From: Microtetraspora malaysiensis | Lineage (GTDB): Bacteria > Actinomycetota > Actinomycetes > Streptosporangiales > Streptosporangiaceae | Assembly: GCF_001528665.1 (NCBI RefSeq) | Contig: NZ_BBYJ01000035.1 | Location: 1 to 64,000, forward strand | DNA length: 64,000 nt | Reading direction: 5' to 3' | In this document: piece after piece, positions 55,339 through 64,000 of the stretch | Position numbering within the stretch: position 1 is the first letter of the stretch | Layout: every line of letters starts with the position of its first letter | Notes under the pieces: model-generated | The model's database searches: none | Seen by the model: the letters and a program-made list of their open reading frames with translations, nothing else | Told to the model about the DNA's origin: nothing | Program-made: the position numbers and the translations under genes

Positions 55339-55998
55339 TCAGGGTCCCGGGGTGAGGCCCAGGGCCGACATGCGCTTCCCGTGCGCCTCGGTCAGCCGGG
55401 CGAAGAGGCGCCCGATCTCGGCGAGGTCCTCACTGCCCGGCTCCACCAGCAGGGCGGCCAGATCCGGGCGGATCGCCGCCAGCCGCTGCCCCTGGCTCAG
55501 CGCCTCGCCCACCATCCGGCGCGCCCACAGCGCCAGTCGGCTGCTCAGCCGCGGATCCTCCTCGATCGCCGCACGCACCCGTTCCACCGTGAACTCCGAG
55601 CGCGCCTCGTCCGTCAGCACCTCGTCCACCAGTTCGGTGATGGAGGGGTCGGCGTGCCGCGCGGCCTCCCGGTAGAAGTCCCCCGCGATCCCCGTGCCCA
55701 CGTACGCCTTGACCAGAGCCTCGTACCAATCGCGCGGCTTGGTCTGCTCGTGCCACTCGTCGATGGCGGTCACGAAGGGCTCCATCGCGTTCTCCGGATC
55801 CACGCCGAGCGAGGCGAGCCGGTCGCGCAGCAGCCGGAAGTGCCCGTACTCGGCCGCGGCGATGTCGCCGAGGGCGGCCCGATCGGTCAGCGAGGGCGCG
55901 AGCAGCGCCGCGTCCTCGGCCAGGCGCAGGAACGCCGTCAGCTCCGCATACGCCAGCACACCGAGCAGATCCACGACACCAGGAGGAGTTTCGTTCAT
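55339..55998 (-). CDS. Ferritin-like fold protein
   Basis: A 219-aa helical protein of the actinobacterial ferritin-like group (Rv3210c-like). It has ExxH-type iron ligands: AYAELTAF, then AAAEYGHFRLL, and in the second pair DEARSEF with nearby acids, so a di-iron site is plausible but not complete in my reading. The ATG at 55998 gives the start MNETPPGVVDLLGVLAYAELTA. It is divergent from the RhlE gene across a 334-bp gap. Relation to MiaE-like hydroxylases is possible. Confidence 0.82.
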   Translation of the reverse strand: MNETPPGVVDLLGVLAYAELTAFLRLAEDAALLAPSLTDRAALGDIAAAEYGHFRLLRDRLASLGVDPENAMEPFVTAIDEWHEQTKPRDWYEALVKAYVGTGIAGDFYREAARHADPSITELVDEVLTDEARSEFTVERVRAAIEEDPRLSSRLALWARRMVGEALSQGQRLAAIRPDLAALLVEPGSEDLAEIGRLFARLTEAHGKRMSALGLTPGP

Positions 55999-56332
55999 GG
56001 GTGCAGCGTACGCGGGTAGGTTTGTCCTGCCTGCCGCTGACTCTTCCGTCCCGTTCCCGCCTCGCATGACCGGTTTCATCGCACAGAAAGCTTGACCAAA
56101 CTTCGGGAACACGGAGAAATCGGTTCCGTGTTGTGGTATCGAGTAGACTGGTTCGCGAAGGTGCGACCGCACTGTTTGTTTTGGGCCGTCCGGCCCCAGA
56201 CCCCCAGTAACTGGATGCCGCGGTCGCTGATGACGCCGAAGGCGCCATATCCGTGAGGACACGGCCTGGGAAGACCTTACGGCCGCGCAGGTTCCGGAGG
56301 GTCGCCTTCGCCGACGACTGAGGCAGGTCACA
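55999..56332 (+). other. Long leader region of the DEAD-box helicase gene
   Basis: A -10-like TAGACT (56144-56149) predicts a start near 56157 and a leader of about 175 nt. A GGGCC/GGCCC hairpin lies near 56183. In the helicase frame, stops at 56228-56233 are followed by no ATG, GTG or TTG before the conserved protein begins. Nothing else is evident. Confidence 0.5.
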
Positions 56333-58102
56333 CTGACGACGTTCCGAGACCTGGGAGTCATCCCAGAGATCGCTGATGCCCTGGAGACAGAGGGCATCAC
56401 TTCACCGTTCCCGATTCAAGAAATGGCGCTCCCGCTGGCTATCGCCGGCCAGGACGTCATCGGCCAGGCACGCACCGGCACCGGCAAGACCTACGCGTTC
56501 GGCGTCGCGATGCTGCAGCTCGTGGGCAAGCCGCGGAAGAACCGCAAGAAGCCGCGCGGCCTGGTCCTCGTCCCCACCCGAGAGCTCGCTCTGCAGGTAA
56601 GCGAGGACCTCGTCCTCGCCGCCGGCAAGCTCGGCTCCCGCATCCTCACCGTGTACGGCGGCCGCGCCTACGAGCCGCAGATCGAGGCCCTCAAGAGCGG
56701 CGTCGATGTCATCGTGGGCACCCCCGGCCGACTCCTCGACCTGGTCAAGCAGAAGCACCTCGACCTCAGCCAGATCACCATGCTGGTGATGGACGAGGCC
56801 GACCGGATGCTCGACCTGGGCTTCCTCCCCGACATCGAGCGGATCATCAAGCTGGTCCCCGAGAAGCGGCAGACCATGCTGTTCTCCGCGACGATGCCGG
56901 GCGAGATCGTGGCGCTGTCACGGCGATATCTCAACCGCCCGATCCACGTCCGCGCCGAGCACAACGACGCCGAGGCCGAGGCGACCCCGCAGACCACGCA
57001 GTTCGTGTACCGCACGCACCGCATGGACAAGATCGAGATCGTGGCGCGGCTGCTGCAGGGCACCACGAGCGGTCTCACCATGGTCTTCTGTGAGACCAAG
57101 CGCGCCTGCGACATGGTGGCCGAGCAGCTCCACGACAAGGGCTTCGCCGTCGCCGCCGTCCATGGCGACCTCGGCCAGGGCCAGCGTGAGCAGGCGCTGC
57201 GGGCGTTCCGCAACGGCAAGATCAACGTCCTGGTCGCCACCGACGTGGCGGCCCGCGGCATCGACATCGACGACGTCACCCACGTGGTCAACTACGACTG
57301 TCCGCAGGACGAGAAGACCTACGTCCACCGCATCGGCCGGACCGGCCGCGCCGGGCGCACCGGCGTCGCCGTGACGTTCGTGGAGTGGACCGAGCTCACC
57401 CGCTGGAAGGTGATCAACAACGCGCTCAGCCTCGACTTCGCCGAGCCGGTCGAGACCTACTCCAGCTCGCCGCACGTCTACACCGACCTCGACATCCCCG
57501 AGGGCACCAAGGGCGTGCTGCCGCGCGCGAACCGCTCCCGGGCGGGCCTGAACGCCGAGGAGATCGAGGACCTCGGCGAGACCGGGCGGGTGCGCTCGCG
57601 CACCAAGGGCGACCGTTCCGACCGTTCCGATCGTTCCGACCGGTCCGGCCGGGACGAGCGCCGCGAACGCCCGGCACGTACGCCGAGGGAGCGCCGTCGC
57701 ACCCGCGGCGGACGCACGGCCGAGGCCACGGCATCCGCCGAGGCCCTCGAGCCGCAGGAGACTCCCGAGGTCGTGAAGGTCCGGGAGAGCGAGAAGGTCC
57801 GGGAGAGCGAGAAGGTCCGCGAGCGTGACGAGACGGTCGCCGTGAACACGGTTGCCGTCGAGGAGCCCCGCGCCGTTCCCGTGGACGTTCCCGTGGACGT
57901 TCCCGCGGACGTTCTGGCGCCAGAACCGGCGCCGGCGCCCCGGCCCAAGTCCGAGCCGGAGCGGATCGTCCCGCCGAACCCCTTCGTCGTGGTGTTCCGT
58001 TCTCCGGATCTCGCGACCGAGGACGACATTCTCGCGCCTTCCGCGGCGACGGAGCGCGCGGCCCAGCGCCGCCGCCCATCGCGATCGCGGCGAGGCGGAT
58101 AG
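56333..58102 (+). CDS. rhlE: DEAD-box RNA helicase (RhlE type), apparent CTG start
   Basis: A 589-aa ATP-dependent RNA helicase (Rv3211-like). From the start: Phe4 and Gln29 of the Q motif (PFPIQ), Walker A TGTGKT (Lys52), VMDEADRMLD, SAT, and HRIGRTGRAG; the core ends near residue 385. The remaining 200 residues are a disordered tail with Arg/Ser/Asp repeats, RESEKV repeats, VPVDVP repeats and a basic end. The first ATG in frame is at 56423, after the Q motif, so it cannot be the true start. CTG at 56333 gives MTTFRDLGVIPE, the expected N-terminus, with GAGG and AGG sites upstream. I therefore use CTG. Confidence 0.85.
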   Translation: MTTFRDLGVIPEIADALETEGITSPFPIQEMALPLAIAGQDVIGQARTGTGKTYAFGVAMLQLVGKPRKNRKKPRGLVLVPTRELALQVSEDLVLAAGKLGSRILTVYGGRAYEPQIEALKSGVDVIVGTPGRLLDLVKQKHLDLSQITMLVMDEADRMLDLGFLPDIERIIKLVPEKRQTMLFSATMPGEIVALSRRYLNRPIHVRAEHNDAEAEATPQTTQFVYRTHRMDKIEIVARLLQGTTSGLTMVFCETKRACDMVAEQLHDKGFAVAAVHGDLGQGQREQALRAFRNGKINVLVATDVAARGIDIDDVTHVVNYDCPQDEKTYVHRIGRTGRAGRTGVAVTFVEWTELTRWKVINNALSLDFAEPVETYSSSPHVYTDLDIPEGTKGVLPRANRSRAGLNAEEIEDLGETGRVRSRTKGDRSDRSDRSDRSGRDERRERPARTPRERRRTRGGRTAEATASAEALEPQETPEVVKVRESEKVRESEKVRERDETVAVNTVAVEEPRAVPVDVPVDVPADVLAPEPAPAPRPKSEPERIVPPNPFVVVFRSPDLATEDDILAPSAATERAAQRRRPSRSRRGG

Positions 58103-58216
58103 CACGGGAGAAACTCCGGTCCCCGGCCCGCCGGCCGGGGACGGGAGACCGCCATCCGGCAGTGGGTAGACCCTCTGTAGGAGGCATGAAGTTATGGGTC
58201 ACAACCGGCAAAGTGT

Positions 58217-58236
58217 TGTTGGCGGTGTCGCCAACA
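58217..58236. promoter_or_regulatory. 8-bp inverted repeat upstream of the hydrolase gene
   Basis: TGTTGGCG and CGCCAACA flank GTGT, 25 bp before the GTG at 58262. It could be an operator or a short RNA hairpin. Confidence 0.4.
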
Positions 58237-58261
58237 GCCTCGCTGGGTATCGTGGTGCCAC

Positions 58262-59140
58262 GTGAGTACGCCGCGATTCCTGACGCTTCCCCCAGGTGTC
58301 ACCACCGAGCAGATCGAGACGCCGGCGGGCACGTTCGCGGTCCTCTCGGCGGAGCCCGTCAGCGGCGTCCCCGAGCGCTGGCCCGCCCTCCTCGTCCCGG
58401 GATTCACCGGGAGCAAGGAGGACTTCATCTCCGTCCTGCAGACCCTCGCCCAGGCGGGGCGCAGGGTCGTCGCCGTGGACGTCCGGGGCCAGTACGAGAC
58501 ACCGGGCCCCGAGGATCCGGCCGCGTACACGTGCGCGGCCCTGGGCGCCGACATCGACCTGGTCGCCCACGCCGTCGGGCGGGGTGAGCCGGTCCACCTG
58601 CTCGGTCACTCCTTCGGCGGCCTGATCACCCGCGAGACCACCCTGGACGGCACGGCCAAGCTCGCGTCGTACACGCTGATGAGTTCGGGACCCGCGGGCA
58701 TCATCGGGCCGCGGGAGAGGGTCGGCCGGATCATGCTGGCCGAGCTGCCCGAATACGGCGTCGAATATCTCTGGACCAACCGCATGGAGCCCGACGCGAT
58801 GAAGTCGGGCGTCCCCGACGAGATCGTGGCCTTCCTGCGCAAGCGCCTGCTCTCGCACTCGCCCGCCGGGCTGATGGCCATGGCGCGGGAGGTCCTGGAC
58901 GCCCCCGACCGTGTGGACGAGCTCGCCCAGACCGGCCTCGCCATCCTCGTCCTGTACGGCGAGCACGACGACGGGTGGCCGCCGTCGCTGCAGGCGGAAA
59001 TGGCCGATCGGCTCGACGCGGAGTGCGTGGTCGTGCCCGGCGCCGCCCACTCCCCCGCCGTCGAGGCCCCGGAGACCACGGCGGCGGCGCTCACCCGCTT
59101 CTGGAACGCGGCGGAGAGCCAGATCCTGCACCACTCCTGA
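58262..59140 (+). CDS. Alpha/beta-fold hydrolase
   Basis: A 292-aa alpha/beta hydrolase with GFTGSKEDF (oxyanion region), nucleophile elbow GHSFGG, an acid in GEHDDGWP and a His in GAAHSP. No signal peptide is visible. The GTG at 58262 has no clear ribosome-binding site; a TATCGT lies about eight bases upstream, so the message may be leaderless. Substrate unknown. It is followed by a hairpin at 59161 and a convergent nuclease gene. Confidence 0.87.
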   Translation: MSTPRFLTLPPGVTTEQIETPAGTFAVLSAEPVSGVPERWPALLVPGFTGSKEDFISVLQTLAQAGRRVVAVDVRGQYETPGPEDPAAYTCAALGADIDLVAHAVGRGEPVHLLGHSFGGLITRETTLDGTAKLASYTLMSSGPAGIIGPRERVGRIMLAELPEYGVEYLWTNRMEPDAMKSGVPDEIVAFLRKRLLSHSPAGLMAMAREVLDAPDRVDELAQTGLAILVLYGEHDDGWPPSLQAEMADRLDAECVVVPGAAHSPAVEAPETTAAALTRFWNAAESQILHHS

Positions 59141-59160
59141 GCCGGCCGACGCCGCCGAAC

Positions 59161-59192
59161 CCCTGTCCTGGAGAAAGTCATCCAGGACAGGG
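59161..59192. terminator. Terminator between convergent hydrolase and nuclease genes
   Basis: A 12-bp perfect stem with an 8-nt loop, 20 bp after the hydrolase stop. No U tract. Confidence 0.6.
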
Positions 59193-59254
59193 CGCCGGGC
59201 CTTCGCTCCCTTCCGCTCCGCTCCCCCGGCCCCGGTGAGCATGTGCGGACAGCA

Positions 59255-60196
59255 CTAGGCCAGGCCGTCCCAGGAGTTCCGATCCGGTGCGATCTGCTGC
59301 CCCTGTGGACAGTGCCGGCGGAAGTCACACCACGAGCAGATCGGCCCCGGGTTGGGCGGGAACAGCGCGTCGATCTCCGGAGGCATGGAGGGCGCGCCGT
59401 CCACGTCCGGCCCGGACGTCCCCGGTCCCGGTGCGGCGGACCGCCCACCCGGCCGTGAAGCAGCCGGCCGCGATCCACCCGGCCGGGACGCGGCCCAGGC
59501 GCGGTAGGCCTCGTCGGCCTCGGACGCCTCCAGCGCGATCTCCTCGGCCCGGCGCAGATGCCGCTGGAGGGACTCGTCGTCGTGCTCCCACTCGGCCACC
59601 GATCCGGTGGGCAGGTGGTGCAGCTCCACCTTGCGGCAGGCGCGGTGCATCACCCGCGACGCGGCGGCGGCGTACACCGCCAGGGCCAGCGAGGAACGCG
59701 CGTCGTCGGTTCCCGGCGCCCGGCGGCCCGTCTTGTAGTCGACGACCACGAGCTCGTCGCCGCGCCGGTCGAGCCGGTCGATGCGCCCGGAGACCGCGAT
59801 CACGGAGGTCCGGGTGGCCACGGTGCGCTCGACGCCCACCGGCTCGTCCGCCGGATCCAGCGCCGCGACATATCCGGACACCATCTCGCGGGCCCGGTCA
59901 CGCCAGGCCAGGGACTGCTCCTGGTCGCGGAACCCCTCGCCGATCCAGCCGCTGGTGAGCAGGGTGGCCGCCGTCATCGGCGTCCGCCGCTCGTACGGCT
60001 GCCGCCACCACCCGGCCAGCGCGTTGTGGACCGAGGCCCCGACGCTGTTGTGCGCCCAGGGCGGCCCCTTCTGCGGCGCCGGCCGGTCAAGGTAGGTGAA
60101 GCGATAGCGGCGGCGGCAGTCGAGCCACGAGTTCAGCCGTGAGGGCGTGCACGCGTACAGCCGACGCGGCATGCCCTCGAATCCGAGCTGCTCCAT
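59255..60196 (-). CDS. RecB-family (PD-(D/E)XK) exonuclease
   Basis: A 313-aa stand-alone nuclease of the RecB/AddB/Cas4 type. The start CTPSRLNSWLDCRRRYRF has the first Cys pair, GRIDRLDRRGDELVVVDYKTGR carries the catalytic Asp and DxK, and the C-terminal CSWCDFRRHC completes an iron-sulfur site. A Ser/Pro/Gly-rich linker (about 240-275) interrupts the end. The ATG at 60196 is 11 bp downstream of the MBL gene, so they form an operon. No cas genes are near, so a repair role is more likely than CRISPR adaptation. Confidence 0.9.
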   Translation of the reverse strand: MEQLGFEGMPRRLYACTPSRLNSWLDCRRRYRFTYLDRPAPQKGPPWAHNSVGASVHNALAGWWRQPYERRTPMTAATLLTSGWIGEGFRDQEQSLAWRDRAREMVSGYVAALDPADEPVGVERTVATRTSVIAVSGRIDRLDRRGDELVVVDYKTGRRAPGTDDARSSLALAVYAAAASRVMHRACRKVELHHLPTGSVAEWEHDDESLQRHLRRAEEIALEASEADEAYRAWAASRPGGSRPAASRPGGRSAAPGPGTSGPDVDGAPSMPPEIDALFPPNPGPICSWCDFRRHCPQGQQIAPDRNSWDGLA

Positions 60197-60207
60197 GCGG
60201 AGTCTGC

Positions 60208-60918
60208 CTACTCGTCGTCGAGCGTCAGCCTGATGCCCGCGGCGCCGGTGCCGTCCACGAGGGGCGACTCGTGCTTCTCGTCGCCTCCGGTGAGGGAGCC
60301 GGACAGCCAGCTGTCGAACTGCGGCTCCAGGTCGCCGATCCGCGACTCCTCGCCGTGGGCGGGCAGCACGCGGGTCGCGTGCGGGAGCGTGAACAGCCGC
60401 TCGCCGATGGCGGTGAGCTGGTCGGCCAGCGCGGGGTACTCCCCGCCGAGCCGGCCCGGGCCGTCGGCCTGGAGCGACTTGCCGGTGAACACCGCGCCGA
60501 GCGACTCGCAGTACAGCGAGACACCGCCCTGGGTGATGCCGGGCGTGGAAAGAACCTCCAGCTCGACGCCCCCGACGGAGAACAGCCCCTCGTCCTCCAT
60601 GTCGATGTCGGGCCAGGTCTCCTCCCAGGTCTGGCGCCACAGGCGCTTGTCCTTGGGGTGCAGGGCGACGACGGCCTCGTCCCTGGCGGCCACCTCGATG
60701 GCGCCGCCCACGTGGTCGGGCAGCCCGTGGGTGCAGATGACGGCGAGCACCTCGCGGTCGCCCACCTTCTCCAGGATCTTGTCGGCGTCGCGCGCCGGGT
60801 CGACGACGATGACCTCCTCGTCGTCACCCACGATCCACGTGTTGTTCTCAACCTTGTGCTCGACGTCGTCGATCTCGACCACGCCGGAGGTCACCACTCG
60901 TTCGATACGCGCTGTCAC
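60208..60918 (-). CDS. MBL-fold metallo-hydrolase with degenerate metal site
   Basis: A 236-aa metallo-beta-lactamase-fold protein. The HxHxDH motif reads HGLPDH (64-69), so the second His is Leu66; the TPGHT His is Ile128; the bridging Asp is Lys147; only His64, Asp68, His69 and the late His188 remain. Both metal sites are thus incomplete. The GTG at 60918 has a TAGGGT seven bases upstream, typical of leaderless messages. It is upstream of the RecB-type nuclease in one operon, and the DUF6758 gene precedes it by 18 bp. Confidence 0.85.
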   Translation of the reverse strand: MTARIERVVTSGVVEIDDVEHKVENNTWIVGDDEEVIVVDPARDADKILEKVGDREVLAVICTHGLPDHVGGAIEVAARDEAVVALHPKDKRLWRQTWEETWPDIDMEDEGLFSVGGVELEVLSTPGITQGGVSLYCESLGAVFTGKSLQADGPGRLGGEYPALADQLTAIGERLFTLPHATRVLPAHGEESRIGDLEPQFDSWLSGSLTGGDEKHESPLVDGTGAAGIRLTLDDE

Positions 60919-60936
60919 ATCTCTGACCCTACTAGT

Positions 60937-61587
60937 TCAGGCCTCGCGTGGCTCGTCCTCGAGGCGTGGGGAGAACGCGCCGAAGGGGAGGTCGAGATCC
61001 TGGTCGGTGTCCCGGAGGTCGCGCAGGGAGAGCTGGGCGAGTGGGATCAGGCAGCCGGCCTCGGCCGGCCAGGCGATCAGCCACAGCCAGTTGCCGAGCG
61101 CCTCTCCGACGTACACGGCGCGATCCGGGGGGACACCCTTGACGCACCAGAGCGCGCCCGGATGCCCATGTATCTCGATCTTGGCGTTCACGGGGCCGGC
61201 GTCGAACTCCGATCCCGGGTCGGGGCCGTCCAGACCGGCGTACGCGGCGCCGAGGCCGACGCCGAGCTCCTCGGTGATGATCAGCAGGTCCGCCGGACCG
61301 TGCGTGAGCGACGGTCCGGAGACGGCGACGACGGTGGCTCGGGCTCCGGTGCGCTCGTCGCCCACCTCGGCGAAGCCGGTCACCAGCCAGCCGGCGGGCA
61401 GCGGCCACGGCAGCCAGACGGGGACCACGGCCGCCTGCCTCAGGGCGTCGAGGACCGCCTGGGAGGGGCGGTGCGGCGGCTGGTAGGGAAGGACATCCCC
61501 GTGCGCGTCGCAGCGCCAGGAGCTGTTCCAGACGCTCGGCGGGTGCAGCGGCCCGAAACACCGCGGACAGGAAGGCGCGGTTCTCAC
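60937..61587 (-). CDS. DUF6758 protein
   Basis: A 216-aa protein of an actinobacterial family (DUF6758). An N-terminal zinc-ribbon-like motif CPRCFGPL...WRCDAHG is followed by a Pro-rich segment (YQPPHRPSQ), then an alpha/beta domain with [13 protein letters not shown] and [10 protein letters not shown]. The GTG at 61587 places the Cys motif near the start, as in the family; the open frame to 61683 is discarded. Function unknown. It is divergent from the Nudix gene, with 73 bp between. Confidence 0.8.
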   Translation of the reverse strand: MRTAPSCPRCFGPLHPPSVWNSSWRCDAHGDVLPYQPPHRPSQAVLDALRQAAVVPVWLPWPLPAGWLVTGFAEVGDERTGARATVVAVSGPSLTHGPADLLIITEELGVGLGAAYAGLDGPDPGSEFDAGPVNAKIEIHGHPGALWCVKGVPPDRAVYVGEALGNWLWLIAWPAEAGCLIPLAQLSLRDLRDTDQDLDLPFGAFSPRLEDEPREA

Positions 61588-61660
61588 AGTTACCCACGCT
61601 GCTTCCGGCGAACCACGGGCGTCAAGAACCTCCTGGTTATCCGGTCGTAATGTTCTGTAT

Positions 61661-62059
61661 GTGGTGAGGTGCGTGGGTGCCATCGTCCGTGATCCGGTCG
61701 GACGCCTGTTGCTGGTCCGGCGTGGGCATCCGCCCGGCGAGGGACTGTGGTCGCTTCCCGGCGGCCGGGTCGAGCCCGGCGAGAGCGACGCCGAGGCCGT
61801 ACGGCGTGAGCTGCGCGAGGAGACCGGCCTCGACGGCGCGGTGGACGTGCTGGCCGGGACCGTGCTGCGCGCGGGGCCGGCGGGCGTGACCTACGAGATC
61901 CACGACTACCTGGTGACCGCCGCCGACGGCCGCCTCACCCCGGGTGACGACGCCGCCGACGCCCGGTGGTGCGCCCCGGCGGAGCTGGTACGGCTGCCGC
62001 TGACCGACGGCCTGGTGGACGCCCTCGTCGCGTGGAAGGTCATCGATCCGCCGGCGTGA
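61661..62059 (+). CDS. Nudix hydrolase (MutT-like)
   Basis: A 132-aa small Nudix protein with a perfect box, [18 protein letters not shown] followed by REETGL (34-58). The GTG at 61661 is preceded by TAATGT eight bases upstream, so the mRNA may be leaderless; a GTG at 61664 is equally possible. The MutT-like size suggests a nucleotide or sugar-nucleotide substrate. Its last 20 bp overlap the end of the minus-strand Asp-box protein gene. Confidence 0.9.
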   Translation: MVRCVGAIVRDPVGRLLLVRRGHPPGEGLWSLPGGRVEPGESDAEAVRRELREETGLDGAVDVLAGTVLRAGPAGVTYEIHDYLVTAADGRLTPGDDAADARWCAPAELVRLPLTDGLVDALVAWKVIDPPA

Positions 62060-64000
62060 GCCTGCTCCGCCAGACCGTGAGGTGATCCTGGGAGTAGGTG
62101 ACCGAGCGGCCGGCGGCCACGACGGCGTCTCCGGAGACCGCGACCGAACCGAGCCACTGCGCGCCGTCGCCGCCGAGTCCGCCCTCGGAGAGTGTGTGAC
62201 GGGCCCAGTCGAGGCCGTCGCCGGAGGTCCAGACCGTGCTGTCCTCCTCGCCCGCCCGGCCGTGCGCGCCGACCGCGACCACGCCCTGCTCCGCCGCGGC
62301 GAGGTCGAGCACCGCGGCCGGCTCCTCCGCGGGCAGCCACGCGTACTCCCAGTGGGCGCCGTCGTCGGACGACACCGCGGCGAAGGGGCGGCCGCCGTCC
62401 GCGAGGCCGACCGCGATCACCTCGTCGCCGCGTGCCACCACGTGGCGCAGGCCCGCTGAGTGGCTCTCGCCGGGGAGCACCCGGCCCTTGGCGGTCCAGT
62501 TGACGCCGTCCGAGGACACCCACACGACGCCGGTCTCCCTGTCGGCGGTCCCCGAGCCACCCACGGCCATGAACCCGGACCGTGTGGCGGTGACGTCGGC
62601 GATGCGCGCCCCCGCGCCCCCGGTCGGCATGGCGCCCTGCGGCGCGCGGGTGAACCGCTTGAGATCGGGACTGAACCACAGCGCGGGCAGCACGCCCGTC
62701 GCGCCCCGGTCCTCGCCCGCGACCACGTAGCCCTTCGGCCCGGCGGCGACCGCGTCCGGCGCCAGGAGGAAGTGCCCGGAGGGCACCTCGACGTCCGGAC
62801 CGGGCTTCCACGTCCTGCCGTCGGCCGAGGTGACCAGGAGGGGCCGGGTGACCGCCGGGTCGGAGGTCGTGGTGCCGACCGCCAGCCACCCCTTCCGCCC
62901 GTGGGCGACCGCGCTCAGCGCCTGGCGCCCCGGGCCGCCGAGCACGCCGGGGTCGCCGGCGCTCTTCCAGTCCGCGCCGCCGTCGCCGCTGGTCCAGATG
63001 CCGGCGTCACCGCCTCCCGAGCCCACCGCGACGAACAGGCCGCCCGCCCCGGCCAGGCCGGTCGTCTCCCTGGCCTGCCTGGTCAGCCCGGCGATCCGCT
63101 CGGGGGGAACGGCCTTCGCCTTCTTGCCCTCGCGCGCCGTCATCAGCACGGGCAGGTTCTCCACGTCGCCGGGGCCGCGCTTGTCGCCGCCCGCGACGAG
63201 CACGCCCGCGTCGGTGATGGCGAGCCCGCGCAGCGTTCCGGGGATCTCGCCGAGGTCGGCGCTCTTGGTCCACGCGCGCCCGTCCGCGCTCGTGTAGAGG
63301 GCGTATCGCTCCCAGGCCTGCTCGGTCACCGCCGCGATCCCCGCCGCGGAGGAGGCGAGGCCGCGTACGCCCGCTCCCTCGGGGCCGAGCTTCCCGATGG
63401 TGCCGCAGCGATCCCATTTGGCGCCGTCCGGGGAGCAGAAGACCGGCACCTCGCCGGCCGCGGAACGCTGCCGCGTCGGGACCAGCACGAACCCCTTGTC
63501 CGTCGCGGCCAGCGCGCCCGGCTCCGGCCGTACGTCCGCCAGGGCGACGGCCGTACGGAGCCAGGACCTGCCGCCGTCGGACGAGCGCAGGACGACCGAC
63601 GAGAAGCCCTGCCCCGGATCGGCCAGGGCGACGACGTGGTCGCCCCGCGCGGCCACGGCGCGCATGCCCCGCACCTTGTCGGGGGCACCGATCTGGCCGC
63701 TGTCCACCCGGGTCCACCCCTGCCCGTCGGGCGACACCCAGACGACCGGCCCGGCGGTGCCGTCCCGGAGGGTGGCGGTGCCCACGGCCACGAACCCGCT
63801 CGCGGTCCTGGCCAGGTCGGTGATCCTGTCCTGGCTCCAGAAGGCGGTCAGCCGGGTGGGGTCCACCGCCGTCCAGGTCACGCCGTCGGAGGAGACCCAC
63901 ATGCCGCGCGCCCCCGGTCCGGCGGCCCCGGGCGCGTCGGTGCCCGCGGCCAGCCAGCGTCCGCCGCCGCCCACGACCCGCCCGACGGCTCCGCCGACGG
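62040..64000 (-). CDS. Asp-box (BNR-like) repeat protein, 5' end outside the window
   Basis: At least 653 codons are in the window, and the frame stays open to the right edge, so the N-terminus is missing. The protein has many Asp-box motifs of the type SxDGxxW ([52 protein letters not shown]), each in a repeat of about 45-60 residues that also contains GFVAVG- or GLVAVG-like strands. This predicts one or two beta-propellers, as in sialidases, but no catalytic motif is visible. It is probably exported; the signal peptide would lie beyond 64000. Confidence 0.85.
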   Translation of the reverse strand, partial: VGGAVGRVVGGGGRWLAAGTDAPGAAGPGARGMWVSSDGVTWTAVDPTRLTAFWSQDRITDLARTASGFVAVGTATLRDGTAGPVVWVSPDGQGWTRVDSGQIGAPDKVRGMRAVAARGDHVVALADPGQGFSSVVLRSSDGGRSWLRTAVALADVRPEPGALAATDKGFVLVPTRQRSAAGEVPVFCSPDGAKWDRCGTIGKLGPEGAGVRGLASSAAGIAAVTEQAWERYALYTSADGRAWTKSADLGEIPGTLRGLAITDAGVLVAGGDKRGPGDVENLPVLMTAREGKKAKAVPPERIAGLTRQARETTGLAGAGGLFVAVGSGGGDAGIWTSGDGGADWKSAGDPGVLGGPGRQALSAVAHGRKGWLAVGTTTSDPAVTRPLLVTSADGRTWKPGPDVEVPSGHFLLAPDAVAAGPKGYVVAGEDRGATGVLPALWFSPDLKRFTRAPQGAMPTGGAGARIADVTATRSGFMAVGGSGTADRETGVVWVSSDGVNWTAKGRVLPGESHSAGLRHVVARGDEVIAVGLADGGRPFAAVSSDDGAHWEYAWLPAEEPAAVLDLAAAEQGVVAVGAHGRAGEEDSTVWTSGDGLDWARHTLSEGGLGGDGAQWLGSVAVSGDAVVAAGRSVTYSQDHLTVWRSRLTPADR

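Noticed and set aside
59255-60196. Cas4
   Set aside because: It shares the nuclease fold and iron-sulfur Cys pattern, but no CRISPR array or cas gene is in the window and its operon partner is an MBL-fold protein.

Overview
The window comes from a high-GC filamentous actinobacterium. GTG and TTG starts with GGAGG sites, mycoredoxin instead of a glutathione system, a WhiB-family regulator, the AdnAB end-resection machine and ATGA/GTGA stop-start overlaps all point there. The protein sequences remind me most of Streptosporangiales (Streptosporangiaceae-like), but that is an inference from sequence style, not a search.

The backbone matches, from memory, the gene order of Mycobacterium tuberculosis Rv3193c to Rv3211. 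It runs UPF0182 membrane protein, S16/PDZ protease, zinc metalloprotease, AarF kinase, whiB7, uvrD2, mycoredoxin, nudC, adnB/adnA, alkyltransferase-like protein, moeZ, TetR, DUF3107 protein, ferritin-like protein and a RhlE-type DEAD-box helicase. Lineage-specific blocks break this backbone: an iron-box-controlled siderophore operon followed by a DUF1801/DUF998/YCII/ECF-sigma block and a Uma2 gene (20471-29537); a TagF-like glycerophosphotransferase (36047-38941); a duplicated membrane-protein plus mycosin cassette (39754-43705); and an array of six tiny secreted proteins followed by Ku and a LigD polymerase (46053-53855).

Layout. 1-1466: one hypothetical gene and two tandem initiator tRNA genes, each with its own promoter and terminator. 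1478-13868: membrane, proteolysis, Nudix, molybdopterin, ThiF-like and AarF genes. 14013-15000: whiB7 with a long leader holding a 92-codon upstream ORF, a stop-codon hairpin and an intrinsic terminator, behind a promoter with an AT-rich WhiB7-type box. 15131-20414: thioesterase, UvrD2, hydrolase, mycoredoxin, NudC. 20471-24998: siderophore synthesis (ATP-grasp plus two IucA/IucC enzymes). 25013-29537: small metabolic and regulatory genes, including an ECF sigma factor fused to a broken tyrosine-recombinase domain. 29538-35992: AdnAB. 36047-45935: cell-wall polymer enzyme, alkyltransferase-like protein, twin mycosin cassettes, MoeZ, hydrolase. 46053-51731: six-member array, each gene a separate transcription unit with a conserved structured leader. 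51910-53855: Ku and LigD-Pol (end joining). 53927-64000: TetR, DUF3107, ferritin-like, RhlE, hydrolase, RecB-family nuclease, degenerate metallo-hydrolase, DUF6758, Nudix, and a truncated Asp-box repeat protein at the right edge.

The best candidates for something undescribed are the six-gene array of Gly/Trp- and Asn/His/Arg-rich exported proteins with covarying leader hairpins, the twin cassettes in which one protease has lost its catalytic residues, and the sigma factor/recombinase fusion.
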